A stretch of 26,497 nt of DNA from a virus, in IMG/VR virus record IMGVR_UViG_3300010354_000531, positions 1 through 26,497 of that record; one strand, written 5' to 3'. A program made the translations under genes and the position numbers. The notes beneath the pieces are model-generated. The model worked only from the letters and a program-made list of their open reading frames with translations, had not been told where the DNA came from and ran no database searches. Within the stretch, counting starts at the first letter, position 1; the number at the start of each line of letters is the position of its first letter. Positions 6,921 through 13,752 of this stretch are shown in pieces.

Positions 6921-7592
6921 ATGAACACACTTGCAAAGGTACAAATACCAATCGAAAAAATATACAAAGCGATTAATTCGCCTCAAACTTTAAATGCTCA
7001 AGTAATCGCGGCGAACAATAGCGCGGCGGGTGAAGCATTAAGCATTAACAACGTGAGCGAATATACCGCAATGAACGCCGCTATTAAGGACGTTAGCGAT
7101 GCGGTTAAGGCAATCGAGGCGGCGCGTAAAGAGGTTACCACGCCGCTTGAGCAATTCAAAAAAGAGCTTATTAAATTAGAGCGCGATGCTACCGAGCCGC
7201 TACTCGACTTCATTACCGATGCGAAAAAGCGCATGGTAGAATATCACGAACGCCTCGAGGCTGAACAAGCGCAAGCCGAAGCGAAACTAAAAGCCGAAGC
7301 CGCGCAAGCGATTAAGCAAGCCGAGGCAATGGGCGATATTATGGCAGCTTTTACCGATAAGCTTTACGCAACTACAATCGAGAACAATCAAACTAAAAAC
7401 ATTCGCACTACCGTTAAGGCGCGTATAAACGGCGAAGTAGACTGGTTAAAGGTGCTTTCGGTTCAGTTTGCATCTTCAAACCTAAACGCTGAAGATTTAC
7501 TAAACGGGCTGCCTAAAGCGATGAAAGAACTCGGCATCGAGTCAATAGCTGGGATTGAATTATACGAACATAAAACACAAGTAATCCGATGA
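6921..7592 (+). CDS. Coiled-coil recombination-module protein (DUF1351-like)
   Basis: 223 residues. After a short N-terminal segment there is a long helical coiled coil (about 45-145: AIKDVSDAVKAIEAARKEVT ... HERLEAEQAQAEAKLKAEAA) and a small C-terminal alpha/beta domain (about 165-223, INGEVDWLKVLSV ... IAGIELYEHKTQ). This pattern is typical of phage proteins encoded beside single-strand annealing proteins, SSB and exonucleases (DUF1351/Gp157-type). It probably helps load or regulate the recombination machinery. It overlaps the next gene by 4 nt. Function is inferred from architecture and neighbours. Confidence 0.55.
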   Translation: MNTLAKVQIPIEKIYKAINSPQTLNAQVIAANNSAAGEALSINNVSEYTAMNAAIKDVSDAVKAIEAARKEVTTPLEQFKKELIKLERDATEPLLDFITDAKKRMVEYHERLEAEQAQAEAKLKAEAAQAIKQAEAMGDIMAAFTDKLYATTIENNQTKNIRTTVKARINGEVDWLKVLSVQFASSNLNAEDLLNGLPKAMKELGIESIAGIELYEHKTQVIR

Positions 7593-7984
7593 AAATAGAC
7601 GATAACACCGCAATAGTCGAAGACAGCTTCGGTAATGGCATAATCGTACGCCGTGGGGGTAACACCCTGCGGCTATCGATACGGTTAGCAAACCAAGCTA
7701 AAGAGCGCAAGGTTGGCGAAATAGATATGCCAACGCGAACGCTAACCATAACACGCAACCGCGAAAAGCACCTACTAAAAAAGGGCAACGCATACGGCTT
7801 AAACCATAAGTTAATAGCAGAGGCGACGCGCTTCGATACGGTGCGCATCGTTGACGATTTCGGAAGCTGGAGCATACCGCGTGAGTACATACTCGAAAAC
7901 GGCAAATTTCTTTTATTTGCAAAGCAAGGTTTCGAGCTTCAAATATTTATTTCACTTGAACAAATCGAACAATTTAAGCAATGA
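7589..7984 (+). CDS. Hypothetical protein in recombination cluster
   Basis: 131 residues, ATGA-coupled at both ends. Beta-rich and basic, with a hydrophilic N-terminal half (VEDSFGNGIIVRRGGNTLRL) and RTLTITRNREKHLLKKG in the middle; no catalytic motif that I can recognise. Base composition and CGN arginine codons match the phage backbone. It lies between the coiled-coil protein and an AT-rich inserted gene. Confidence 0.5.
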   Translation: MKIDDNTAIVEDSFGNGIIVRRGGNTLRLSIRLANQAKERKVGEIDMPTRTLTITRNREKHLLKKGNAYGLNHKLIAEATRFDTVRIVDDFGSWSIPREYILENGKFLLFAKQGFELQIFISLEQIEQFKQ

Positions 7985-8253
7985 AAAATAAACAAACAGC
8001 AGTTGAATGGTTCATTGAACAATTAGAACAAAAAGGAGATATGAGAGAAACTCCTTCTATCAGAAATCTACAATTAAACATTAATACATCTGATTATTTG
8101 GATTTGAAAAGACAAGCCAAAGCAATGGAAAGGCAGCAGATAAAAGAGGCATACATGAATGGATGGATGACTCGAGAATATAAACCAATTAAGACTGAAG
8201 CAAGTCATTCACAATATGCAGATGGTTATTTAAGAGACATTTACGGACTATGA
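7981..8253 (+). CDS. Small conserved Bacteroidetes-phage-type protein
   Basis: 90 residues. Begins KNKQTAVEWFIEQLEQKGD and contains AKAMERQQIKEAYMNGWM, a helical pattern (TAVEWLxEQL ... EMEKQQI..AY) that I associate with a common small protein of Bacteroidetes phages and prophages of unknown function. It is more AT-rich than both neighbours and uses AGA arginine codons, yet is joined to both by exact ATGA overlaps, suggesting exchange at gene boundaries. Confidence 0.6.
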   Translation: MKNKQTAVEWFIEQLEQKGDMRETPSIRNLQLNINTSDYLDLKRQAKAMERQQIKEAYMNGWMTREYKPIKTEASHSQYADGYLRDIYGL

Positions 8254-8822
8254 CACGCGAGCAATATATTAAACACCCAGCAACGAGCGCAAGCCGAATT
8301 AAACGATTTTACACGGGCGACATAAGTTACGCACAAGCGGCGTTAGATGCGGGCGCGGCGTTTCACTTCGAGCTACTCGAGCAGCCATTTACAAAGATGC
8401 CTCTAATGGTTCAAAACGTTTACACCGCAATACACGAATTACCGATGCTTGCGCAATTGTTCGACGAATCAGAACACGAATTTATTAAGGTTGGTAGCGT
8501 TGAGGTAAACGGCATTGAGCGCGAGGCGAAAGGCATGATGGATTTATGCTGGGAGCAACACGGCATAATAGCAGACGTTAAGACCACAAGCGCGGCGAAT
8601 ATTCAGACGTTCGCCGACGATATGATAAAGCACCTTAACCACGTGCAAGCGGTATGGTACTCGATGCTTATGGGCTTTAACCCGGCGAACTTTTACTATA
8701 TTGGAATACCGCCAAAGGTTAAAAAGACGGGTAAGTTTACCGACCTCTATTTATACCGCCATAACGCAGCTGAAATCGAAAACGCTCAACAGTTAATTTC
8801 TAAATACTTCGAACAATTATGA
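8250..8822 (+). CDS. PD-(D/E)XK exonuclease (RecE/Cas4-like, DUF3799-type)
   Basis: 190-residue nuclease. The motifs are in order: GAAFHFELLE (35-44), with His39 in the usual motif I place; Asp98 in GMMDLCW; D109-V-K111 in IIADVKTT (the D-x-K catalytic lysine); and Gln133 in HVQAVWY. This matches RecE/Cas4-like 5'-3' exonucleases, which make 3' single-stranded ends for annealing. An ssDNA-binding-like protein and coiled-coil partner lie upstream. The length is that of the nuclease domain alone. No RecT/Erf annealase is recognisable beside it; the 6193 product could fill part of that role. Confidence 0.75.
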   Translation: MTREQYIKHPATSASRIKRFYTGDISYAQAALDAGAAFHFELLEQPFTKMPLMVQNVYTAIHELPMLAQLFDESEHEFIKVGSVEVNGIEREAKGMMDLCWEQHGIIADVKTTSAANIQTFADDMIKHLNHVQAVWYSMLMGFNPANFYYIGIPPKVKKTGKFTDLYLYRHNAAEIENAQQLISKYFEQL

Positions 8823-9055
8823 GTACGGTAATTGATTTAGGCGACTTAAGCGAGTTTATAGACCATAACTATAAGAACGTGGCTTCGTACCTTATGGCTT
8901 GCGGATTCGATTACTACGAGGGAAATTATAAATACCGAAAGTTCTACAACGATTATGATAACAACCGCTGCATCGTTATCGACCTTTACGACGATTTAGA
9001 ACGCTCCTATAAGATTGAGTTTATTCGAATGCTTCCAAAGGTTTACGAGCGATGA
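8819..9055 (+). CDS. Small acidic protein, unknown function
   Basis: 78 residues, linked to the nuclease before it and the methyltransferase-like gene after it by 4-nt ATGA overlaps. Very acidic and Tyr-rich (LGDLSEFIDHNYKNVASYLM, YYEGNYKYRKFYNDYDNN). No known motif. A nuclease inhibitor or DNA-mimic role could be imagined from the acidity, but there is no direct evidence. Confidence 0.45.
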   Translation: MSTVIDLGDLSEFIDHNYKNVASYLMACGFDYYEGNYKYRKFYNDYDNNRCIVIDLYDDLERSYKIEFIRMLPKVYER

Positions 9056-9753
9056 AAAATAACAATATAAGAATATTAGTTGCTTGTGAGGAAAGCGACG
9101 AAGTAAGGGGGCGGCTTGAAAAAATGGGTTTTGATGCTTGGAGTTGCGATTTACAGGAAAATAGAAATCCAAATGCAAAGCATTATAAAGGCGATGTTTT
9201 TGACATTATAAATAACGACTGGCATGCTATGATAGCTTTCCCACCTTGTACTCATTTAGCTGTAAGTGGTGCTGCATGGTTTGAACAAAAACGAAAAGAT
9301 GGCAGACAGCAACAAGCAATAGACTTTTTTTTAGCAATAGCAAAAGCAAACATTAAACATATTGCAATTGAAAACCCAGTAGGAATTATGAGCAAAATAT
9401 ATATGCCACCAAATCAAGTTATTCAACCGTATTATTTTGGTGATGAAGCAAAAAAAACAACGTGCTTATGGTTAAAAAATTTGCCCTTGTTATATCATAA
9501 TTCAACACCCAACTTATTCGATACAAACGTTACTCACGTTGGGCAAGGGGATTTTTTTTATTGGATAGATAAAAAAACAGGAAAACAAAGAAAACAACCT
9601 CAATGGTATGCTGATGCTTTTATGAAAAAAGGTATTGATGCAGACGAAAGAAGCAAATTAAGAAGTAAAACATTTCCAGGAATTGCCGAAGCAATGGCAA
9701 AACAATGGGGGCAATATTTAATTGAGCAATATGAAAACGAGCAAAGAATCTGA
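9052..9753 (+). CDS. DNA cytosine methyltransferase-like protein
   Basis: 233 residues. The N-terminal Rossmann-like start is ILVACEESDEVRGRLEKMGF (8-27), then WSCDL and GDVFDI. A PPC motif (64-66, AFPPCTHLAVSG) corresponds to the catalytic Cys loop of C5 methyltransferases, and IENPVG (106-111) to the EN[VP] motif. This short form is widespread in phages and annotated as cytosine methyltransferase; whether it methylates DNA, and where, is not shown by the sequence. The gene is AT-rich and uses AGA codons, unlike its neighbours, so it is probably recently acquired. It may protect the genome from host restriction. Confidence 0.7.
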   Translation: MKNNNIRILVACEESDEVRGRLEKMGFDAWSCDLQENRNPNAKHYKGDVFDIINNDWHAMIAFPPCTHLAVSGAAWFEQKRKDGRQQQAIDFFLAIAKANIKHIAIENPVGIMSKIYMPPNQVIQPYYFGDEAKKTTCLWLKNLPLLYHNSTPNLFDTNVTHVGQGDFFYWIDKKTGKQRKQPQWYADAFMKKGIDADERSKLRSKTFPGIAEAMAKQWGQYLIEQYENEQRI

Positions 9754-10114
9754 CATATACCACGCAATAAGTAAATTCATGCGCATAAAACACCCAAAAG
9801 TTATTTGGCGTTTCGATTTCAGCGCGGGTACTAAAATGAGTATCGGACAGGCAAAGATTCACAAAGGGCTTAACCCGCATCGCGGCTACCCTGACCTATT
9901 CATTTGCCAACCGTCGAACGGTTACGCTGGGCTTTTCATCGAGATTAAGAAAGACGGCGAACGAACGCAGCGCAAGGATGGTACGCTATACGCCGACCAG
10001 CATTTGCAGGAACAGCACGAAATATTAAAGCACCTCAACAACGTGGGCTATAAAGCCGTGTTCGGGGTTGGGCTTATGGAGTGCGTAGAAATAATTGAGG
10101 ATTATTTACGATAA
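9731..10114 (+). CDS. VRR-NUC domain nuclease
   Basis: 127 residues from the ATG at 9731, which overlaps the methyltransferase-like gene by 23 nt; a TTG 9 nt upstream is the only other start nearby. Single VRR-NUC (PD-(D/E)XK superfamily) domain: RGYPDLFI with Asp55, GLFIEIKK with E71-x-K73, and Gln95 in HLQEQHEIL. Stand-alone phage VRR-NUC proteins are thought to be structure-specific (Holliday-junction type) nucleases resolving replication or packaging intermediates. Composition matches the phage backbone, although genes on both sides are AT-rich. Confidence 0.88.
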   Translation: MKTSKESDIYHAISKFMRIKHPKVIWRFDFSAGTKMSIGQAKIHKGLNPHRGYPDLFICQPSNGYAGLFIEIKKDGERTQRKDGTLYADQHLQEQHEILKHLNNVGYKAVFGVGLMECVEIIEDYLR

Positions 10115-10134
10115 ACAACTAAACACAAAAACAC

Positions 10135-11253
10135 ATGAACGCAAAAGAACAAATTGAAAAAGATTTAAATAATTTATCTTTAGAAGAAAAGGTAAATTAC
10201 ATTAATGATTTACGAGAGTTTATACATCAATATAGCCCGTTTAAAAACGAGCCAGTAGATTTTGTTAAATGGGTAAAATCCGACTCTGTAACAGCAAATG
10301 ATTATAACCCAAATAAAGTAGCTCCACCAGAAATGGAATTGCTTGAAATATCAATCATGAATGACGGATATACGCAGCCTATTGTAACCTATCCACACGA
10401 AGATAAGATAGAAGTAATTGACGGCTTTCACAGAAATAGAGTTGGCAAGGAATCTAAAATAGTAAATAAACGAATACACGGATTTTTGCCTACTGTAATA
10501 ATTAGAAAAGAACAGACGAGTAAAAACGATAGGATAGCCTCGACAATACGACACAATAGAGCACGAGGAAAACATCAAATTAATGCAATGAGTGAAATTG
10601 TGATTGATTTAAAAAACAGAAATTGGACAAATCAAAGAATAGCAAAACAGCTTGGAATGGATGAAGAAGAAGTTTTGAGGCTTTGCCAAATTTCGGGATT
10701 AGAACATTTATTTAGCAATAGCGATTTTTCAAATGCTTGGGAGTCGTCAGATTATTCAGAAGAGTTTGAGCCATTAAGTGATGATGTTAGCGACGTAATG
10801 GAGCAATATAAAATACCTAATGAGTCTGATGAAATTAGAATATACCATACATACGATAAATGGGAATGCCATAAAGCTGGGTTTTACAATTCAAAAAAGG
10901 AAGGATATACAAACGAGCAATGTGAAAATGAGTATTTGAGAATACTATTAAATGAAGATTTATTTTCGTCTATACTTGAAAAATTAATAGTTGAATGGAA
11001 ATATAGTTGCGAACATTATTTAACAAATAGCTCAATGAATAGAATAGCGTGGCTTGGTCAAGCAGCTGTTTGTTATGAAACAGGTGTTCCATCTTGTTAT
11101 AGCGGGGCTTGGTCTTTATTAAGCGAACATCAGCAAACCATAGCTAATAACATAGCTTTAAAATACCTTAATAAGTGGCTCGAATTAAATAAAGGAATTC
11201 AAGTTACAATCGAAGAAGGTTTAATAATTAACAGACAAGTAGAGCTTTACTAA
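10135..11253 (+). CDS. ParB-domain protein, IbrB-like
   Basis: 372 residues. The N-terminal ParB/Srx-type domain (about 45-135) includes NDGYTQPIVTYPHEDKIEVI and the ParB-box-like DGFHRNRVGK (97-105). A helix-turn-helix follows at about 165-185 (TNQRIAKQLGMDEEEVLRLC), then a C-terminal region of about 180 residues that I do not recognise. The next gene is IbrA-like; the two are known as a linked pair in phages and enterobacteria, where IbrA/IbrB were described as regulators of surface-protein expression. Here it is AT-rich with AGA arginine codons, unlike the backbone. A 2-nt gap to the partner implies joint expression. Confidence 0.72.
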   Translation: MNAKEQIEKDLNNLSLEEKVNYINDLREFIHQYSPFKNEPVDFVKWVKSDSVTANDYNPNKVAPPEMELLEISIMNDGYTQPIVTYPHEDKIEVIDGFHRNRVGKESKIVNKRIHGFLPTVIIRKEQTSKNDRIASTIRHNRARGKHQINAMSEIVIDLKNRNWTNQRIAKQLGMDEEEVLRLCQISGLEHLFSNSDFSNAWESSDYSEEFEPLSDDVSDVMEQYKIPNESDEIRIYHTYDKWECHKAGFYNSKKEGYTNEQCENEYLRILLNEDLFSSILEKLIVEWKYSCEHYLTNSSMNRIAWLGQAAVCYETGVPSCYSGAWSLLSEHQQTIANNIALKYLNKWLELNKGIQVTIEEGLIINRQVELY

Positions 11254-11254
11254 T

Positions 11255-12466
11255 ATGGCAACTAAAAAATATTTAATTCAAAACGTATTGGATGCCTCAA
11301 AAGATAGAATTGAAGACGCTTTTAATAATTTTGAGCGGCTTTATATATCTTATTCAGGAGGTAAAGATAGTACAGTAATGATGCACTTGGTAATGAAAGA
11401 AGCCATAAAAAGGAATAGAAAAGTTGGTGTTCTTATAATTGACCTCGAGGCGCAGTATGAAAAAACGATACAGCATATTGAAGAAATTATAGACCTATAT
11501 CGAGATAATATAGACTTACATTGGGTTTGCGCTGAATTGTTATTGAGAAATGCAGTTAGTGATTTTCAGCCAAAATGGACTTGTTGGGATAATGACAAAA
11601 AAAGTATATGGATAAGACAAAAGCCAAAACAAGAATCTGATTTAAGCCAATATGATTTTTATATTCCTAAAATGGAATTTGAAGAATTTATGGTATTATT
11701 TGGTAAATGGTATGCAAAAGATAAGTTAACAGCAGGATTCATAGGAATTAGAGCCGACGAAAGCTTACATAGATATAGAGCTATTACAGCGACCAAAAAG
11801 AACTTAACATATAATGGATGGAAGTGGACTACTAAAATAGCTAAAAATCTATATAATGCCTATCCTATATATGATTGGAGAACAGAAGATATTTGGGTTT
11901 TCCATTCAAAAAACAAAGACTTGTGTCATAATAAAATATATGACCTTATGACAATGGCTGGAGTAAAATTAAGCAACCAAAGGCTTTGTCAACCTTATGG
12001 GGATGACCAAAAAAGAGGCTTATGGTTGTATCATATTTTAGAACCAAATACATGGTATAAATTATTAAATAGAGTAAGTGGAGTAAATAGCGGAGCGCTT
12101 TATATTCAAGACCACGGCAATATTAATGGCTATCATGATATAACAAAGCCAAATGGACATACTTGGGAGTCATATACCAACTATTTACTTAAGTCGCTTC
12201 CAATTAATATGCAGCGCCATTATAAAGAAAGATTTAAAAAATTTATAGTTGGGTGGAAAAAAAGAGGATATGATAAAATACCGGATGAAGCTCCGCATTG
12301 TTTAGAAGTTAAATGCTGGGCACCATCATGGAAAAGAATGGCTCGTTGTATTTTAAGAAACGATTATTATTGCAAAGGTTTAGGTCAAACACAACCAAAA
12401 TCAGAGGCTTATGAAAAATATAAAGCCATAAAAGAAAAAAGAAAAATTGCATCACAGATAATCTAA
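11255..12466 (+). CDS. PAPS-reductase-family ATPase, IbrA-like
   Basis: 403 residues. The N-terminal PP-loop motif ISYSGGKDSTVMMHL (31-45) marks the adenine nucleotide alpha-hydrolase fold shared by PAPS reductases, DndC and IbrA. GFIGIRADESLHRYRA is the family's substrate-loop motif. The DIWVFHSKN region and a Cys-containing C terminus (CLEVKCWAPSWKRMARCI) may bind metal. The length fits IbrA-type (DUF3440) proteins rather than metabolic PAPS reductases. With the ParB-like partner it probably acts on nucleic acid or gene regulation; the true reaction is not established. AT-rich, AGA-using, presumably imported with its partner. Confidence 0.75.
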   Translation: MATKKYLIQNVLDASKDRIEDAFNNFERLYISYSGGKDSTVMMHLVMKEAIKRNRKVGVLIIDLEAQYEKTIQHIEEIIDLYRDNIDLHWVCAELLLRNAVSDFQPKWTCWDNDKKSIWIRQKPKQESDLSQYDFYIPKMEFEEFMVLFGKWYAKDKLTAGFIGIRADESLHRYRAITATKKNLTYNGWKWTTKIAKNLYNAYPIYDWRTEDIWVFHSKNKDLCHNKIYDLMTMAGVKLSNQRLCQPYGDDQKRGLWLYHILEPNTWYKLLNRVSGVNSGALYIQDHGNINGYHDITKPNGHTWESYTNYLLKSLPINMQRHYKERFKKFIVGWKKRGYDKIPDEAPHCLEVKCWAPSWKRMARCILRNDYYCKGLGQTQPKSEAYEKYKAIKEKRKIASQII

Positions 12467-12470
12467 AACC

Positions 12471-12731
12471 ATGAAAACAACCTACACACTAATCGCAGCC
12501 GCGATTCTATTTACAAGCTGCGAGCGATGCTTTGAATGTCGAATCATGCAAAGTAGCACTAATCAATACGGCAACCAACAGCCGCAACCTCCGATAATCA
12601 TTGAGCAATGCGGAATGACACGGCGCGAAAATAAGCGATACGTTGAGCAAATGACAACCAGCACAACGGTTATAATTAACGGTAAAAAATACACTACCGA
12701 TACACGGGTATCGTGTAAAGAGGTTCGATAA
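12471..12731 (+). CDS. Small predicted lipoprotein
   Basis: 86 residues. The N terminus is a type II signal peptide (MKTTYTLIAAAILFTSC) with lipobox cysteine at 17, so the mature protein would be anchored in the envelope. The mature part has further cysteines (CFEC, EQCG, SCKEV) that may form disulphides, and a Gln/Pro-rich stretch. It ends the early operon, 4 nt after the IbrA-like gene. Phage lipoproteins outside the lysis cassette often act in superinfection exclusion; an outer-membrane spanin is less likely given the distance from the lysozyme. Role inferred only. Confidence 0.65.
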   Translation: MKTTYTLIAAAILFTSCERCFECRIMQSSTNQYGNQQPQPPIIIEQCGMTRRENKRYVEQMTTSTTVIINGKKYTTDTRVSCKEVR

Positions 12732-12737
12732 ATTTTG

Positions 12738-12745
12738 TATCTTTA
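12738..12745 (+). promoter_or_regulatory. Possible -7 element for the structured RNA / initiator
   Basis: TATCTTTA is one mismatch from TAnnTTTG and lies just before the structured RNA (12747-12864). Initiation a few nucleotides downstream would start the transcript at the first hairpin. No clear -33 element. Confidence 0.4.
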
Positions 12746-12746
12746 A

Positions 12747-12864
12747 GCGTTCAGAGGTCAGAGCCTGAATGTAGTTTAAAAAATTTTAAAGCCCTTTGAG
12801 GGCTGCGAGGCGAAGTGTAACAACCGAGCCGCTCTGACCGCAGCCACCAAAGGGCGCTTTTTTT
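12747..12864 (+). ncRNA. Structured kissing-loop RNA ending in a terminator
   Basis: No gene covers 12732-12867. Hairpin 1 is GCGTTCAG (12747-12754) with CTGAATGT (12765-12772, two G-U pairs); its 10-nt loop contains GGTCAGAGC (12756-12764). Hairpin 2 pairs GCCCTTTG (12791-12798) with CAAAGGGC (12848-12855), has a 2x2 internal loop, then pairs GGCTGC (12801-12806) with GCAGCC (12840-12845). Its large loop contains GCTCTGACC (12831-12839), a perfect 9-nt complement of hairpin 1's loop. Seven T residues follow at 12858-12864, so hairpin 2 can act as an intrinsic terminator. The ATG of the initiator gene comes 3 nt later. It may be a stand-alone RNA of about 115 nt or a cis leader controlling initiator expression. 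No known family recognised. Confidence 0.65.
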
Positions 12865-12867
12865 ACA

Positions 12868-13458
12868 ATGGATAAGCGAGATACATGTATATTTTATCGT
12901 TCAATGTATGAAGCAATGAGAGAGCTACCCGAAGCTGCAAGGCTTGAGTTATACGATGCTATTTTTCTTTATTCGCTCGATTTTAAATTACCCGAGTTAA
13001 GCGGTTTAGCAAAGGCTTTATTCATTGCATTTGAGCCTATTTTAACTAAAGGAAACACAAACTATATAAACGGAAGCAAACCGAAAATGAAGCGAATTGT
13101 AAGCGAAACTGAAGCGAAACCGAAGCGAATTAAAAGCGAAACGGAAGCCTATAAATATAAAGATAAGGATAAGGATAAGGATAATGAGAAAAATAAAGAT
13201 AACTTTAAAAAGTGGAGCGAGCAAGATTTGATTGAAGCAATGACACCTTACAAGGATAGATATACAAAAGAGCTTTTAAACGCTTTCTTTAACTATTGGA
13301 GCGAACCACTCGCTAACGGTAAAATGCGATTAACCTCTCAAGATGCGTGGGATACTGGGCGTAGGTTAGTAACTTGGAATAAACGTGACACCTCTAAACA
13401 AACTCAAAACGCAGCACCAACAAAGACACGCGCCTCGATGGGCGTTAAGATGGAATAA
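12868..13458 (+). CDS. Putative replication initiator / helicase-loader-type protein
   Basis: 196 residues. The N-terminal domain (about 1-70, RDTCIFYRSMYEAMRELPEA ... DAIFLYSLDF) is the DUF6291-type module found at the start of Bacteroidetes phage and plasmid replication proteins. A low-complexity charged linker (about 72-115, SETEAKPKRIKSETEA then KDKDKDKD) is encoded by the iteron and AT-rich DNA at 13090-13210. The C-terminal helical domain (about 118-175, DLIEAMTPYKDRYTKELLNA) resembles replication-protein C-terminal domains. DnaB follows 295 nt downstream. Origin DNA inside the initiator gene parallels lambda O. The absence of a leader RBS and the terminator directly in front suggest tight control of its expression. 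Confidence 0.65.
   Translation: MDKRDTCIFYRSMYEAMRELPEAARLELYDAIFLYSLDFKLPELSGLAKALFIAFEPILTKGNTNYINGSKPKMKRIVSETEAKPKRIKSETEAYKYKDKDKDKDNEKNKDNFKKWSEQDLIEAMTPYKDRYTKELLNAFFNYWSEPLANGKMRLTSQDAWDTGRRLVTWNKRDTSKQTQNAAPTKTRASMGVKME
13090..13210 (+). other. Putative replication origin: 11-bp iterons plus AT-rich region
   Basis: AAGCGAA starts at 13090, 13101, 13112, 13123 and 13134, exactly 11 bp apart, with a degenerate sixth copy AAGCCTA at 13145 in the same phase. Eleven is not a multiple of three, so copies fall in all three codon phases; the repeat is therefore conserved at DNA rather than protein level. About one helical turn per repeat would place bound proteins on one face. An AT-rich stretch follows (13150-13210), including four GATAAG units from 13162, as expected of an unwinding element. 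The arrangement inside an initiator gene resembles lambda ori in gene O. Confidence 0.7.
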
Positions 13459-13468
13459 AATATTTAAA

Positions 13469-13536
13469 TTATTTTTGAAAAGGTGTAGCAAAATCAAAAT
13501 AAGGTTTTATATTTGTGCTGTTAAACATTCAAACAC
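13469..13536 (+). promoter_or_regulatory. Promoter and leader, copy 2 of a duplicated control element
   Basis: -7 TATATTTG (13508-13515) is followed by the leader TGTTAAACATTCAAACAC. It aligns without gaps to 5530-5597, with the same spacing between TTATTTTTGA, the -7 element and the leader block. It drives the 53-residue gene at 13544. Confidence 0.7.
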
Positions 13537-13543
13537 TCACACA

Positions 13544-13705
13544 ATGACAACTCTAAAAGTAACACTACCAACAAAAAAAGCAGGTCAGTTAGCTGTATTC
13601 ACTATTCAATTTTTAATTTCTGACTTTGATGCGGTTGTTAATGCTGTTTCAGAATGCAAAACAGTAAATGAACTTTACGCATCATCAATTTGGAAAGTGA
13701 TTTAA
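13544..13705 (+). CDS. Small protein, unknown function
   Basis: 53 residues from ATG 13544; the start is chosen because it follows the promoter and leader, whereas the upstream open frame overlaps the initiator gene and promoter. Sequence MTTLKVTLPTKKAGQLAVFT ... ASSIWKVI is alpha/beta-like, uncharged, with no TM or known motif. It is isolated between its own promoter and a GC hairpin (13723), matching the layout around the unrelated 66-residue gene at 5614. Its place between initiator and helicase might point to replication control, but nothing shows this directly. Confidence 0.55.
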   Translation: MTTLKVTLPTKKAGQLAVFTIQFLISDFDAVVNAVSECKTVNELYASSIWKVI

Positions 13706-13722
13706 TAAAATGAAATTATAAC

Positions 13723-13741
13723 GGGCGGCTAACAACCGCCC
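13723..13741 (+). terminator. GC-rich hairpin, near-copy of the 5823 terminator
   Basis: GGGCGG (13723-13728), loop CTAACAA, CCGCCC (13736-13741), differing from the 5823 hairpin by one loop base. Only CACTTTACC follows, so the U-tract is poor and some readthrough into the DnaB gene (ATG 13753) is likely. Confidence 0.55.
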
Positions 13742-13752
13742 CACTTTACCGC

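Noticed and set aside
6948-7905. Minus-strand ORFs opposite the coiled-coil and following genes (6998-7234, 7513-7905)
   Set aside because: Compositional shadows of well-formed plus-strand genes in tight overlap; no minus-strand promoter or conserved protein pattern.
11255-12466. Metabolic PAPS reductase (sulphate assimilation) identity
   Set aside because: Length, ParB-like partner and phage setting fit IbrA-type proteins better; no other sulphur-assimilation gene is nearby.
12747-12864. tRNA, tmRNA or hammerhead ribozyme identity for the structured RNA
   Set aside because: No cloverleaf, CCA or T-loop sequence and no hammerhead core (CTGATGA ... GAAA); the two-hairpin, loop-loop layout is different.
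13162-13184. GATAAG repeats considered as a CRISPR-like or phase-variable tract
   Set aside because: Only four short units, no spacers, encode a KD linker, and lie in the AT-rich half of the origin candidate.
13042-13224. Minus-strand ORF with hydrophobic Ile/Leu/Phe run opposite the initiator linker
   Set aside because: The apparent TM helix is only the complement of the AT-rich, Lys/Asp-coding stretch of the putative origin.
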